A DNA stretch of 64,000 bases from NCBI RefSeq assembly GCF_030272615.1, contig NC_081407.1, forward strand, positions 102,841,897 through 102,905,896, in the 5' to 3' direction. The notes under the pieces are model-generated. The model was not told where the DNA came from, ran no database searches, and saw only the letters and a list, made by a program, of their open reading frames with translations. Shown piece by piece: positions 21,347-30,759 of the stretch. The DNA is from Cryptomeria japonica (lineage: Eukaryota; Streptophyta; Pinopsida; Cupressales; Cupressaceae). The first letter of the stretch is position 1, and the number at the start of each line of letters is the position of its first letter. The position numbers were made by a program, and so were the translations under genes.

Positions 21347-21360
21347 TGGTATCAGAGCTT
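21347..21360 (+). other. Copia-1 primer-binding site (initiator tRNA-Met type)
   Basis: TGGTATCAGAGCTT, two bases after the 5' LTR end, is the standard complement to the 3' end of plant initiator tRNA-Met used by Copia elements. Confidence 0.95.
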
Positions 21361-21473
21361 AATCACCTTTGGTTTTAGTTGTGGGTTGTTGGGTTTTTTT
21401 AACTAATCCAAATTTGAGTGGGAGTTTTTGTAGAAGACACTTTTTGATCTTGTTGTAGGAATTTTCAGATAGC

Positions 21474-22378
21474 AAGTTCATCAAGGAAAATAGAGGTGGA
21501 GAAATTTAATGGAAGAAATTTTGAGATGTGGAAGATAAAGATGGAAGATCTGCTAATAGATAAAGATCTATGGGATGTGGTTGATGCAAATGTCTAAAGG
21601 CCCTTAGATCCTACTGCGATGGGTCAGTATGATGTTATGGACCAAAAAGTCAAGGGTCTGATCAGACTGTGCCTGGAAGACTCTACTATGATCAATGTCC
21701 AGGAAGAAAGAAATGGAAAGAAACTATGGGATAATCTTGGTGAAATGTATCAAGCAAAATCTTTATTAAATCAGAATTTCTTGAAGAAGAAATTGTATTC
21801 CTTGAAGATGGAAGAGGGTGGATGAGTTGTAAACCACCTAGAAGCATTCAATATGTTGGTAGCACAATTAGTATTTGTTGGTGTTAAGATGAAAGAAGAG
21901 GAGAAATGCTAGATCTTGCTTTGTTCTTTGCCTGATTTGTGGGAATCTCTTGTTATGGCTATCGGCAGTACTTCTATTGTTTTGAAGTCTGAAGATGTGG
22001 TGGGTGCCCTACTTGGTGAAGAGATCTGAAGGAAGGTATCCCACATTTTGAAGGAATCCCTAATTGTTTGTGGAAGACCTAAGGAGAAAGGCAAGAAGAA
22101 TGAGAAGCGCGATAAATCCAAATCGAATGGGAGATCAAAATCTCTTGGAAAGTCCAAAGTCATTTGCTGGAATTGCAGTAAACCAAGTCACATCCATAAG
22201 GACTGCAAAGAAGAAAAGAAGAATAAAAAGAAGAATATTGATTATGATTTTGAGTCCTAGAAGGAAGATGGTGATGCATTCATTGCGGCTTTGGTGACTC
22301 ATGCAGGTAATGATGCCTGGTTAATTGACTCAGGTGCATCTTTTCATATGACTACCAATAGAGATTGGTGTTAGGATA
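21474..22378 (+). pseudogene. Copia-1 gag and start of protease
   Basis: One frame from about 21474 to 22378, with stops at about 21595, 21823, 21907, 22026 and 22258, encodes a Copia gag. It has KFNGRNFEMWKIKMEDLL near the start, KLWDNLGEMYQAKSLLNQNF in the core, and a CCHC zinc knuckle (CWNCSKPSHIHKDC, about 22165-22206). Next comes the protease active site AWLIDSGASFHMT (about 22317-22355). The frame is then cut by Copia-2 after RDW and resumes as FSKYEKFNGG at 27615. Gag packages the RNA; the aspartic protease would mature the polyprotein. The stops make it inactive. Confidence 0.88.
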
Positions 22379-23633
22379 ATCGATGCACAACTTCAAGAGG
22401 GGGGGGATGAATTAGTTGTCAACAAATTATATCAATCAAACCACTTAACAACCTTTAACCAGAGCATATAAACATTGAATACCGAAATAGCACAAATAGA
22501 TATCGGTAAGCAATAAAACTTAAGAATGAAATAGATAATCAACAAAATACAACCATACCACATAACACCATGATTTGTACTTGGAAAACCCAGCAAAGGG
22601 AAAAACCATGGTAGGAAGCCTACCCACAGTCAAATGATAGTTATGCAGAAAGTATGTGATACAATGAGAGGCCTATACATGTAGAGAGGCACACTACCTA
22701 GAGCATACTGCTCATTACAAAAGAGTCTCACTGACTACAAAGAGGCTATAACCACCTCAAAATAATTGGACAATAATCCAGAAGAATGAACTGCCAAAAA
22801 TAGCATCTACCATGCATGATTACAGTCCTAGTTAAGCTCAATACCGGAGACCTTTGACCTCTTACATAGACCTAATTCGATCTTAAATGATCGACCAAAT
22901 CTCCTTCACATATGATATTGCATTCCACGACCATGAAATACATTTCCATTCCCATACCCATGATCTACAATGAGATCTTACATCAATTTATACCAACCCT
23001 AAGGCCTAAACCAATTAGGCCGGCCACCTAAAAGATATTACAATAAGATCATTACATGCATCCATATTACTATGATATGCCATGTCGGCCATGGACAAAA
23101 ACAACATTAACCAATCCATAAATTATCATGGTAACATGTAGAGAACACATTAACATGATACCAGTCCATAACCTAGATAGGTACCGGACCTAATCTGGGT
23201 CCACCATGCCAAAGCGATGTCTCCAACCAATCAAGGCATGATTGAGGATCACCTTTTGCATCCTAAATTCCATCTAGAAGCTGCACCAACACCACTTATG
23301 CATCCTGTCAAAGATTCTCAATAAAATCTCTGCTAGTAAAACCTTAAACCCTTATCGGTATAGGCATACTAGAGTGTAAGATGGCATCTAATCACCAATT
23401 CAATACCAATTAAGCAAAACATGCTCCAAAAACATGTAACACATAAAACCAAACGTACTTCATTGATCCAAACTTGTTGGAAGTGTCCAACAGATAGTCT
23501 CTTCTGCCTGTAATACTAGATCTTCTACCGGTAACCAAAACCTGTATGTCGGTAACCAACCATAACAACTAGTGTTGACATCAATGACAAAACATCAATA
23601 CAACACATTATCAATTCCTCCATATTGCCAACA
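22379..23633 (-). repeat. Copia-2 3' LTR (left in window)
   Basis: 1,255 bases between TGTTAGGATAATCG and CATATTGCCAACA in plus-strand reading. It is closely matched by 26357-27609, with mostly transitions and a few short indels. Confidence 0.95.
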
Positions 23634-23649
23634 ATCTCCCACTTTGGCA
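23634..23649 (-). other. Copia-2 polypurine tract
   Basis: On the minus strand TGCCAAAGTGGGAGAT lies directly upstream of the 3' LTR, the usual plus-strand primer of Copia elements. Confidence 0.85.
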
Positions 23650-23977
23650 TTGATGGCAACACTAGATGTGAAAAAGAAAACATCTAAGTGCCTAGAAATG
23701 CCAAACATTTCTCATAGAAAATATAACAATGAAAAACTGAAAAATCACAGCAACTCCCACTAAGGAGTGCAATTGAATCTGAATCTCTCTCCCATAAACA
23801 TGATTTTTCACATATAACCTTGCCCCTTTGACATCAGTGCCAAAGATATGACATAGATATCAAAATTTTGTGAATCTCAAAGCTGACTACACCCCCTGAG
23901 TAGTAGCATCACTACATCAATCTGGGGCAAAGGATAAAGCTGATGATCCATACCAGAATGATGCACTGCACCATCAG

Positions 23978-24620
23978 CTAAGTTTCTGTTGGAGGGGTAG
24001 ATACCCCTAACCTGTCTCTCAAATATTCAAATGATTCTTTAGACAACGGTTTAGTGAATATATCTACAATCTGCTCTTTAGTGTTCACATAAACCAATTT
24101 GACTTCCTTTTCTTCTACGTTGTCCTTCAGAAGGTTATACTTTATTGATATGTGCTTAGTCATAGAGTGAAATATAGGATTCTTAGACATGTCAATAGAT
24201 GTAGAGTTATCACAGTAGATAACTACCGGTTCACTACAATTTACCTTGATATCCTTCAACATTTGCTTCATCCACAAGACTTGTGTATAATTAGTTGTTG
24301 CTACAACATATTCAGCTTCTACTGTAGATAAAGAAATGCATGACTATTTTTTACTGATCCATGAAACCAGTTTCTTTCCAAGAAATAAAGCTCCACCAGA
24401 AGTGTTCTTCTTGTCATCAATATCTCCTGCCCAATCTGAATCTGTATATGCACATAAAGTGAAGTTATCATTTCTAGAATACCATAAGCCATATTTTGTT
24501 GTTCCTTGCAGATACTGGAATATCCTCTTTATTGCACATTCATGATTTTCTTTAGGATTACTTTTGAAACAATACTTACTATATTCATAATATCTGGTCT
24601 AGTCCGAGTTAGATATAACA
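23978..24620 (-). pseudogene. Copia-2 RNase H region, frameshifted
   Basis: The clean part, 24277-23978, holds VVIYCDNSTSIDMSKNPIFH, KHISIKYNLLKDNVEEKEV and EQIVDIFTKPLSKESFEYLR, the typical C-terminal end of a Copia RNase H. Upstream on the minus strand (24620-24280) are frame-shifted pieces of the same domain, such as GGLLYLTRTRPDI. Frameshifts and stops prevent a continuous product. Confidence 0.85.
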
Positions 24621-24637
24621 AGCCACCAATCATAGAC

Positions 24638-24865
24638 TTATACCTCGTCGAATTTTACCGGTGCAGATATATCTTTGATAGATAATTTCTCACTTGTCAC
24701 CATAGGAGTACTTATCAGTTTGGAATTATCCATACCAAACTTCTTCAACAATTTCCTTAGATACTTAGTTTGACAGATGAAAATGCCTTTGTCAGTTTGA
24801 GTAATCTGCAAACCTAAGAAAAATCTCATTTCACCAATCATGGACATTTCAAATTCATTCTTCAT
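24638..24865 (-). pseudogene. Copia-2 RT C-terminal piece
   Basis: MKNEFEMSMIGEMRFFLGLQ and GIFICQTKYLRKLLKKFGMD are the stretch just after the YVDD motif of Copia RT. The catalytic YVDD itself and everything upstream to the integrase are absent, because the internal deletion joins this point to the protease region at about 24865. Confidence 0.9.
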
Positions 24866-25330
24866 ATATTATTAGAGAATTCTATGCATAATTTATGATT
24901 TTGTATTTTCTCTTTAAATTGAAGTTGGAATCCCTTGTCCACCAATTGACCAATACTTAATTGATTATGCATTAAACCTTCTACATAATAGACATTATCA
25001 GTATTATGTTTACCATCCAGATAAATAGTACCTCTACATTTGATCATACATGCTTTGTCATCTCCAAATATTACTTGGCTGCCATTGTATTCTTGTAGGG
25101 ATAGAAATTTTCTTTTATCTCCAGTCATATGATGTGAGCATCCACTATCAATTACCCATTCATCCCTATCTTCAACTTTTGCTGCCAGGGCCTTTTCTTC
25201 ACTCTTGATAGCCAGTTCCCACTCATCTTCCTTTAAGGTATACAACACCCATTCCTTTCCATTGTCGGATCCCCTAGCAGAGTCTTCTATCAGTTCATCC
25301 TCAGAGTCATCACTTACTCCTTCCTCATCC
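24862..25330 (-). pseudogene. Copia-2 protease region
   Basis: From about 25330 down, the product runs through an acidic linker to VEDRDEWVIDSGCSHHMTGD, the aspartic protease active site (DSG). It then reads HNTDNVYYVEGLMHNQLSIG and QLVDKGFQLQF, typical of the region before the GAG-pre-integrase domain. The frame ends in a stop at the deletion junction. An ORF of 128 codons (25248-24862) survives. Confidence 0.9.
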
Positions 25331-25331
25331 G

Positions 25332-26249
25332 CTATGTAGCATTGTTTATTTTTCTTGAATCTATATCTGTTTTGATTAGGCTTAAATGATTTATTAACTC
25401 TTTCTTCAAATCTTGCATTCCTTTCAAGACATCTAGATGCAAAATGACCAATCTTATTACATGTAAAACATTTAAAAGGTGCTTTTCCTTCATACTTCCT
25501 GTCGGTCCTTTAGGTACTCTTCTAGCAAATAAGGCTTCAAGCTGCTCAAATTCTTTATCATCTTTCCTCATATCTTCCAATTCTTTTGCATATAGGGCTT
25601 TCCAATCACTCTTGTTGGTAGATGATGATGATGCATGAAAAGCAAGTTCAGACTTTGCAGTTCCAGGAGGTCCAAATTCTTCAAGCTTAAAAGCAAATAA
25701 TTTCCCAATCAGAACGTCTCTGTTAGTTGGAGTGTTTGCCATTGTTCTCAATTCATTGATTGCAGTCACCTTCATCCTGTAAGCCAGTGGAAGGGCTCTC
25801 AAGACATTGGAAACTATTTCATCTTCACTCAAAGATCCTCCACAACATTGAATTCCCATGACAATCTCATTTACTCTTTCCATAAATGTAGCAATTCTTT
25901 CATTGTCATCCATCATCAATTTCTCATATCTTACCCAGTAACCATCAAGTTTAGCAATTTTGACAATAGGGTCACCTTCATTCAGAGCTTGCAATTTATC
26001 CCACATAACCTTTGCGGATGATTTATCAATGAATCCCATGATTTGTTGATCAGTAAGTGCACACAGGAGGGCTTCTCTAGCTCTGCAATCATTTTCAATA
26101 TTTTTTTCCAAGTCTGTAGGAGCAGGGTTGCCAGATGCCGGATCATAAGGTGTATATCCTTTCTTAGTGATCTCCCAAAATATCCTTGCCAAGACATCTA
26201 AGATGAGTCTCCATTCGAATTTTCTATATCCCATAATTTGTTCCATCAA
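25332..26249 (-). pseudogene. Copia-2 gag
   Basis: A continuous 305-codon frame with a UBN2-type gag (ENDCRAREALLCALTDQQIM, MWDKLQALNEGD, FMERVNEIVMGIQCCGGSLS, VSNVLRALPLAYRMKVTAI). A CCHC zinc knuckle, frame-shifted relative to the main frame, is near 25470-25428 (CFTCNKIGHFASRC). Most of gag is still open, but the knuckle is out of frame and the polyprotein downstream is deleted. It could supply gag only if expressed alone; I see no evidence that it is. Confidence 0.88.
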
Positions 26250-26340
26250 GCTTAGGGATTTCTCTTTTGAAAATAGTTGTCGGTGGATTAGTTGCCATAT
26301 GATCTACCTCAAGTGGTTAAGCTTCTGCAAAAGAGGATGA

Positions 26341-26354
26341 AAGCTCTTATACCA
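26341..26354 (-). other. Copia-2 primer-binding site
   Basis: On the minus strand TGGTATAAGAGCTT follows the 5' LTR after two bases. It differs by one base from the initiator tRNA-Met complement TGGTATCAGAGCTT. Confidence 0.9.
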
Positions 26355-26356
26355 AT

Positions 26357-27609
26357 TGTTAGGATAACCAGTGGACAACTGAGAGGGTGGGGGGGGTGAA
26401 TCAGTTGTCAATAGATTATATCAATCAAACCACTTAACAACCTTTAACTGGAGCATATAAACATTGAATACCAGAATAGCAGAAATAAATCCTAGTAAGC
26501 AATAAAACTTAAGAATGAAATAGATAATCAACACAATACAACCATACCACATAACACCATGATTTTTACATGGAAAACCAGGTAAAGGGAAAAACCATGG
26601 TGGCAAGCCTGCCCACAGTCAAATGATACTTTTGCAAAAAGTACGTGATACAATGAGGGGCCTGCACATGTAGAAAGGCACACTGCCTAGAGCGCACTAC
26701 CCATTACAAAAGAGTCTCATTGACTACAGAGAGGTTATAACCACCTCAAAATAATTGGACAACAATCCAAAAGAATGAATTGCCAGAAATAGCATCTACC
26801 ATGCTTGATTACAGTCTTGGTTAAGCTCAATACCAGAGGCCTTTGACCTCTTACATAGACCCAATTCGATCTTCAATGATCAACCAAATCTCCTTCGTAT
26901 ATGATATTGTATTCCATGACCATGACATACATTTTCATTCCCATACCCATGATCTACAATGAGATCTTACATTAATTTATACCAACCCTAAGGCCTAAAC
27001 CAATTAGGTCGGCCACCTAAAAGATATTACAACAAGATCATTACATACATCTATATTATAATGATATGCCATGTCATCCTTGGACACAAACAACATTAAC
27101 CAATCCATAAATTATCCCGGTAATGTGTAGAGAACATGTTAACATGATACCAGTCCATAACCTAGATAGGTAGCAAACCTAGTATGGGTCCACCATGCCA
27201 AAGCGATGTCTCCAACTAGTCAAGGAATGATCAAGGATCACCTTCTGCATCCTGAATTCCATCTAGAAGCCGCACCAACACCACTTATGCATCCTGTCAA
27301 AGATTCTCAGTAAAAGCTCTTATGGTAAAACCTTAAACCCTTACCGGTATAGGCATACTAGACTGTAAGATAGCATCCAATCACCAAGTCAATACCAACT
27401 GATCAAAACATGTAACACATAAAACCAAACACACTTCATTGATCCAAACATGCCAGAAGTGTCAAACAGATAGTCCCTTCTGTCGACAACACTAGATCTT
27501 CTGTCGGTAACCAAAACCTATCTTCCAATAACCAACCATAACAACTTGTGTTGACGTCAATGACAAAACATCAATACAACACATAATCAATTCCTCCATA
27601 TTGCCAACA
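26357..27609 (-). repeat. Copia-2 5' LTR (right in window)
   Basis: 1,253 bases; partner of 22379-23633. The LTR ends are TGTTAGG...CCAACA in plus-strand reading (TGTTGG...CCTAACA in element sense). Confidence 0.95.
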
Positions 27610-28870
27610 ATAGGTTTTCTAAATATGAAAAATTTAATGGAGGTAAGGTGTACTTGGGTGATGATTCATATTTAGACATTGTTGGTCGAGCTAAAGTTAG
27701 AATAAGGTTTTTTGATGGTAGAATAAAAAGGACTAATGGTGTGTTGCATATCCCTAGTTTAAAATGAAATCTATTATTTATGAGCAAACTGATAGATGTG
27801 GGTGTGCATGTAGTCTTTTCTGAAGCGGGATGTAAGATGATTAAGGGTGCTATGGTAATCACTAGAGGTGTTAGGTTTGACACTTTGTATAAGCTAGATG
27901 CATACACTATTAAGTGTAATAGCACTTCTATAAAAAGTAAATTTGTGGAATATTTGAGGGTTTCACCTTCAGTAGATGGAAATGGCTTTTGGGTACCTAA
28001 GGGTGCTCTTTCTTCTAATGCAAAGTTACCTGCAGAGAAGACTATGTTATGGCACTAGAGGCTTGGCCACATTGGAGAAAAGGGTCTAAGGACCTTGAAA
28101 AATAAAAACCTTGTTGAAGGTTTGAATGATTGTAATCTTGACTTTGATTTCTATGAGCATTGCATTTATGGAAAAAAAACCACATTCAGTTTTACTCGAG
28201 TTCTCATAAAAGTTGTGGTGTTTTGGATCTTATTCCTTATGATGTGTTTGGTCTTGTAGATGTTCCTTTGATTGAAAATCCACATATTATGTTTCATTTA
28301 TTGATGATTTTAGTAGAAGGACATGGGTATATTTTCTAAAGAGTAAATCTAAAGTTTTTCAGTCGATTTAAACAATTTAAAGCAATGGTTGAGTTGCAGA
28401 CTGGAAAGAAAATTAAAATTTTGAGGACTTATAATGGTGGTGAATTTTTCTCTAATGATTTTGATAGATTATGCAAAGACTATGGCATTAACAGACAGAA
28501 GAAAAATCCATAGTCTCCACAACAGAATGGCATTGCAGAAAGAATGAACATGACACAGATGGAGAAGGCTAGGAGTATGCTGAATGGTGCTAGTCTAGAA
28601 CAAAAATTTTGGGCTGAACCTGTTGCCATTGCTTGCTACCTAATTAATAGGTCTCCTACATCCACCCTTGTTGATAAAATGCCTATGGAAGCATGGTTGG
28701 GTCATAAGCCTTCATTGAGACATCTTAGAGTTTCTGGTTGTGAGGCATATGCACCTGTGCCAAAAGAGAAGCGAACAAAGTTGGAGAACAAGGTTGTGAA
28801 ATGTATCTTCATTAGGTACAAATATGGTGTGAAATGATACAAGCTTTGGGACCCTGTTGCACAAAAGGTA
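27610..28870 (+). pseudogene. Copia-1 protease end, GAG-pre-integrase and integrase
   Basis: Continues Copia-1 pol after the nested element. 27615-28060 carries the rest of protease and the GAG-pre-integrase lead-in (KVYLGDDSYLDIVGRAKVRI, LLFMSKLIDVGVHVVF), followed by RLGHIGEKGLRTLKNKNLVEG at 28061-28121. The integrase core is frameshifted between about 28150 and 28540. The second catalytic Asp is changed: the usual TDNGGEF reads TYNGGEF near 28430. The catalytic Glu motif is kept (PQQNGIAERMN, 28517-28549), and the C-terminal part FWAEPVAIACYLINRSPTST and GHKPSLRHLRVSGCEAY is intact at 28544-28837. Integrase would insert the cDNA; this copy cannot. Confidence 0.88.
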
Positions 28871-29012
28871 ATTCATAGTAGAATTGTTATTTTTAGAGAA
28901 ATTAAGTCTCCTTTTGTTACATTGTAGCCATAACAAACTAAAAAGGAAGATGTGATTCAATTTCCTTCTACACTTCAAAGAGTTGAATCGAGACCCCTAG
29001 ATAGGAAAGAAG

Positions 29013-30704
29013 TTGAGGAGAGCTCGTCTAGCTCTGAATCTTCAGAAGAGGATGAAGAACCTCCAACTCATCTTGTTCGAAGGTCTACAAGACATAGACA
29101 ACCAGCTGAATACTAATGTGGATGAACCAAAATCTGTAGAAGAGGCATTAGGTATTAATGTTGCAGAATCCTGGAAGATTGCTACGGAAGAAGAAATGAA
29201 AGCTTTGAAAAAGAGTGATACCAGGGATCTTGTACCATTTCTTGAAGGATGGAAGCCTGTTGGTTGTAATTGGGTGTTCAAAAAAAAGATTGGTTTATAT
29301 GAAAGTATTGAGAAGTATAAAGAGAGGTTGGTTGCAAAAGGCTACTCTTGAGTTGAGGGTGTTGATTATGGTGAGATATTTTCTCTTGTTGCCAAAATGA
29401 CATCCATTAGATTTTTGTTTTCTATTGTCACTGCTTATAATTTAGAGGTTGAGCAAATGGATGTGAAAACTGCTTTCTTTCATCGTGATTTGGAGGAGGA
29501 TATTTACATGATACATCCAGAGCACTATGTGGTGAAAGGTAAAAATAATTTGGTTTGTAAATTAAAGAAATCTTTGTATGGCCTCAAACAGAGTCCTAGG
29601 ATGTGGTACCATAAATTTGATACATATGTGTTGATTTTGGGATTTGAGCATTCTAAATCAGATCATTGTGTTTATTATAAAACTGATGGTGATCATTTCT
29701 TGTCCATTGCATTGTATGTTGATGATATGTTATTCATTGGTAAAGGGAAAGGTATGATTTCAGACCTAAAGTCTCAATTCGCTGCTAAATTTGAAATGAA
29801 AGATCGTGGTGTAGTGAAAAACATTCTTGGGATGGAAATTAAAAGAGATAGAGTGAACAGAAAGCTATGGCTAGGCCAAAGTAAGTATGTGAATTCAGTA
29901 TTACAGAGGTTCAATATGCAAGATTATAGACCATTGTGTGTTCCTTTTACAGTTGGAATGAAATTATCTACTATAGATTGTCCTACATCCCCATCGGAGA
30001 TGGAAGACATGAGAAGAGTGCCTTACCAAAGTGAAGTTGGAAGTTTGATGTATGATATGGTCTATACTAGACCAGACATTGCCCGAGCAGTGGGAGTTCT
30101 ATCTAGATATATGTCTAATCCTAGTAGAGTTCATTGGGATGCAACCAAAAGAGTCTTCAGATATTTGAAGGGTGCCTTAGAGTATTCTTTGTGTTATTAT
30201 CGTAATTCAGTTGGAGACACGATTTCCTTTGATATTCATTGTTATTTGGATTCAAATTGGGTAGGTGATATTGATAGCAAAAGATCCACCAGTGCTTATG
30301 TGTTCACTTTATTTGGTGGTGCAATTATTTGGATGAGTAAGCGATAGGTTGTGGTTTCTTTGTCCACTACTGAAGCAGAGTATATGGCAGCTACTTATTC
30401 TTGTAAAGAGTCCATTTGGCTTAAGAGACTGTCTTCGGACATTGGAATAAAACAAGGAGTCATGACAATTTATTGTGATAGTCGAAGTGTGATCTACCTA
30501 GCTAAGAACCCGACAATTCATGCCCGGACCAAGTACATTGATGTTCAGTATCATTTTGTCAGAGATATGGTCAAAGATGGTAGGGTGAAGCTAGTTAAGG
30601 TAGAAAATTTTATGAATGTTGTAGATTCTTTAACTAATTTTGTGAGCATAGAGAAATTCAGATGGTGCTTGGAGTCTATGGGCCTCATGGCCCCTAGCAA
30701 TTGA
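29013..30704 (+). pseudogene. Copia-1 reverse transcriptase and RNase H
   Basis: One frame throughout with only two stops: TGA at 29349-29351 and TAG at 30345-30347, both explicable as C-to-T changes of CGA or CAG. Domains include WKIATEEEMKAL and GCNWVFKKK (RT start), EVEQMDVKTAFFH, LKKSLYGLKQSPRMWY and the catalytic YVDD (29715-29726). RNase H has SLMYDMVYTRPDIA, SRYMSNPSRVHWDATKRVFR, then STTEAEYMA, VMTIYCDSRSVIYLAKNPT and KYIDVQYHFVRD. The polypurine tract and 3' LTR follow 50 bases later. Length and order match a complete Copia RT-RH. Confidence 0.93.
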
Positions 30705-30747
30705 TTCATTGTGTTGATACTCCCTTTTCTCTTGCAAGGTGTTCGAC

Positions 30748-30759
30748 AAGTGGGAGATT
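30748..30759 (+). other. Copia-1 polypurine tract
   Basis: AAGTGGGAGATT lies immediately before the TGTTGGG start of the 3' LTR. Confidence 0.85.

Larger units (their letters stand above)
22379..27609 (-). mobile_element. Copia-2: internally deleted Copia nested in Copia-1
   Basis: A 5.2 kb minus-strand Copia with LTRs at 22379-23633 and 26357-27609. Its target duplication is ATTGG (22374-22378) against ATAGG (27610-27614), one base changed. Splicing it out restores the Copia-1 codons for RDW-FSKYE. The internal region keeps gag and protease, then jumps directly to the C-terminal part of RT and RNase H. Integrase and most of RT are deleted. It is thus a non-autonomous deletion derivative, younger than Copia-1. 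Confidence 0.95.
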
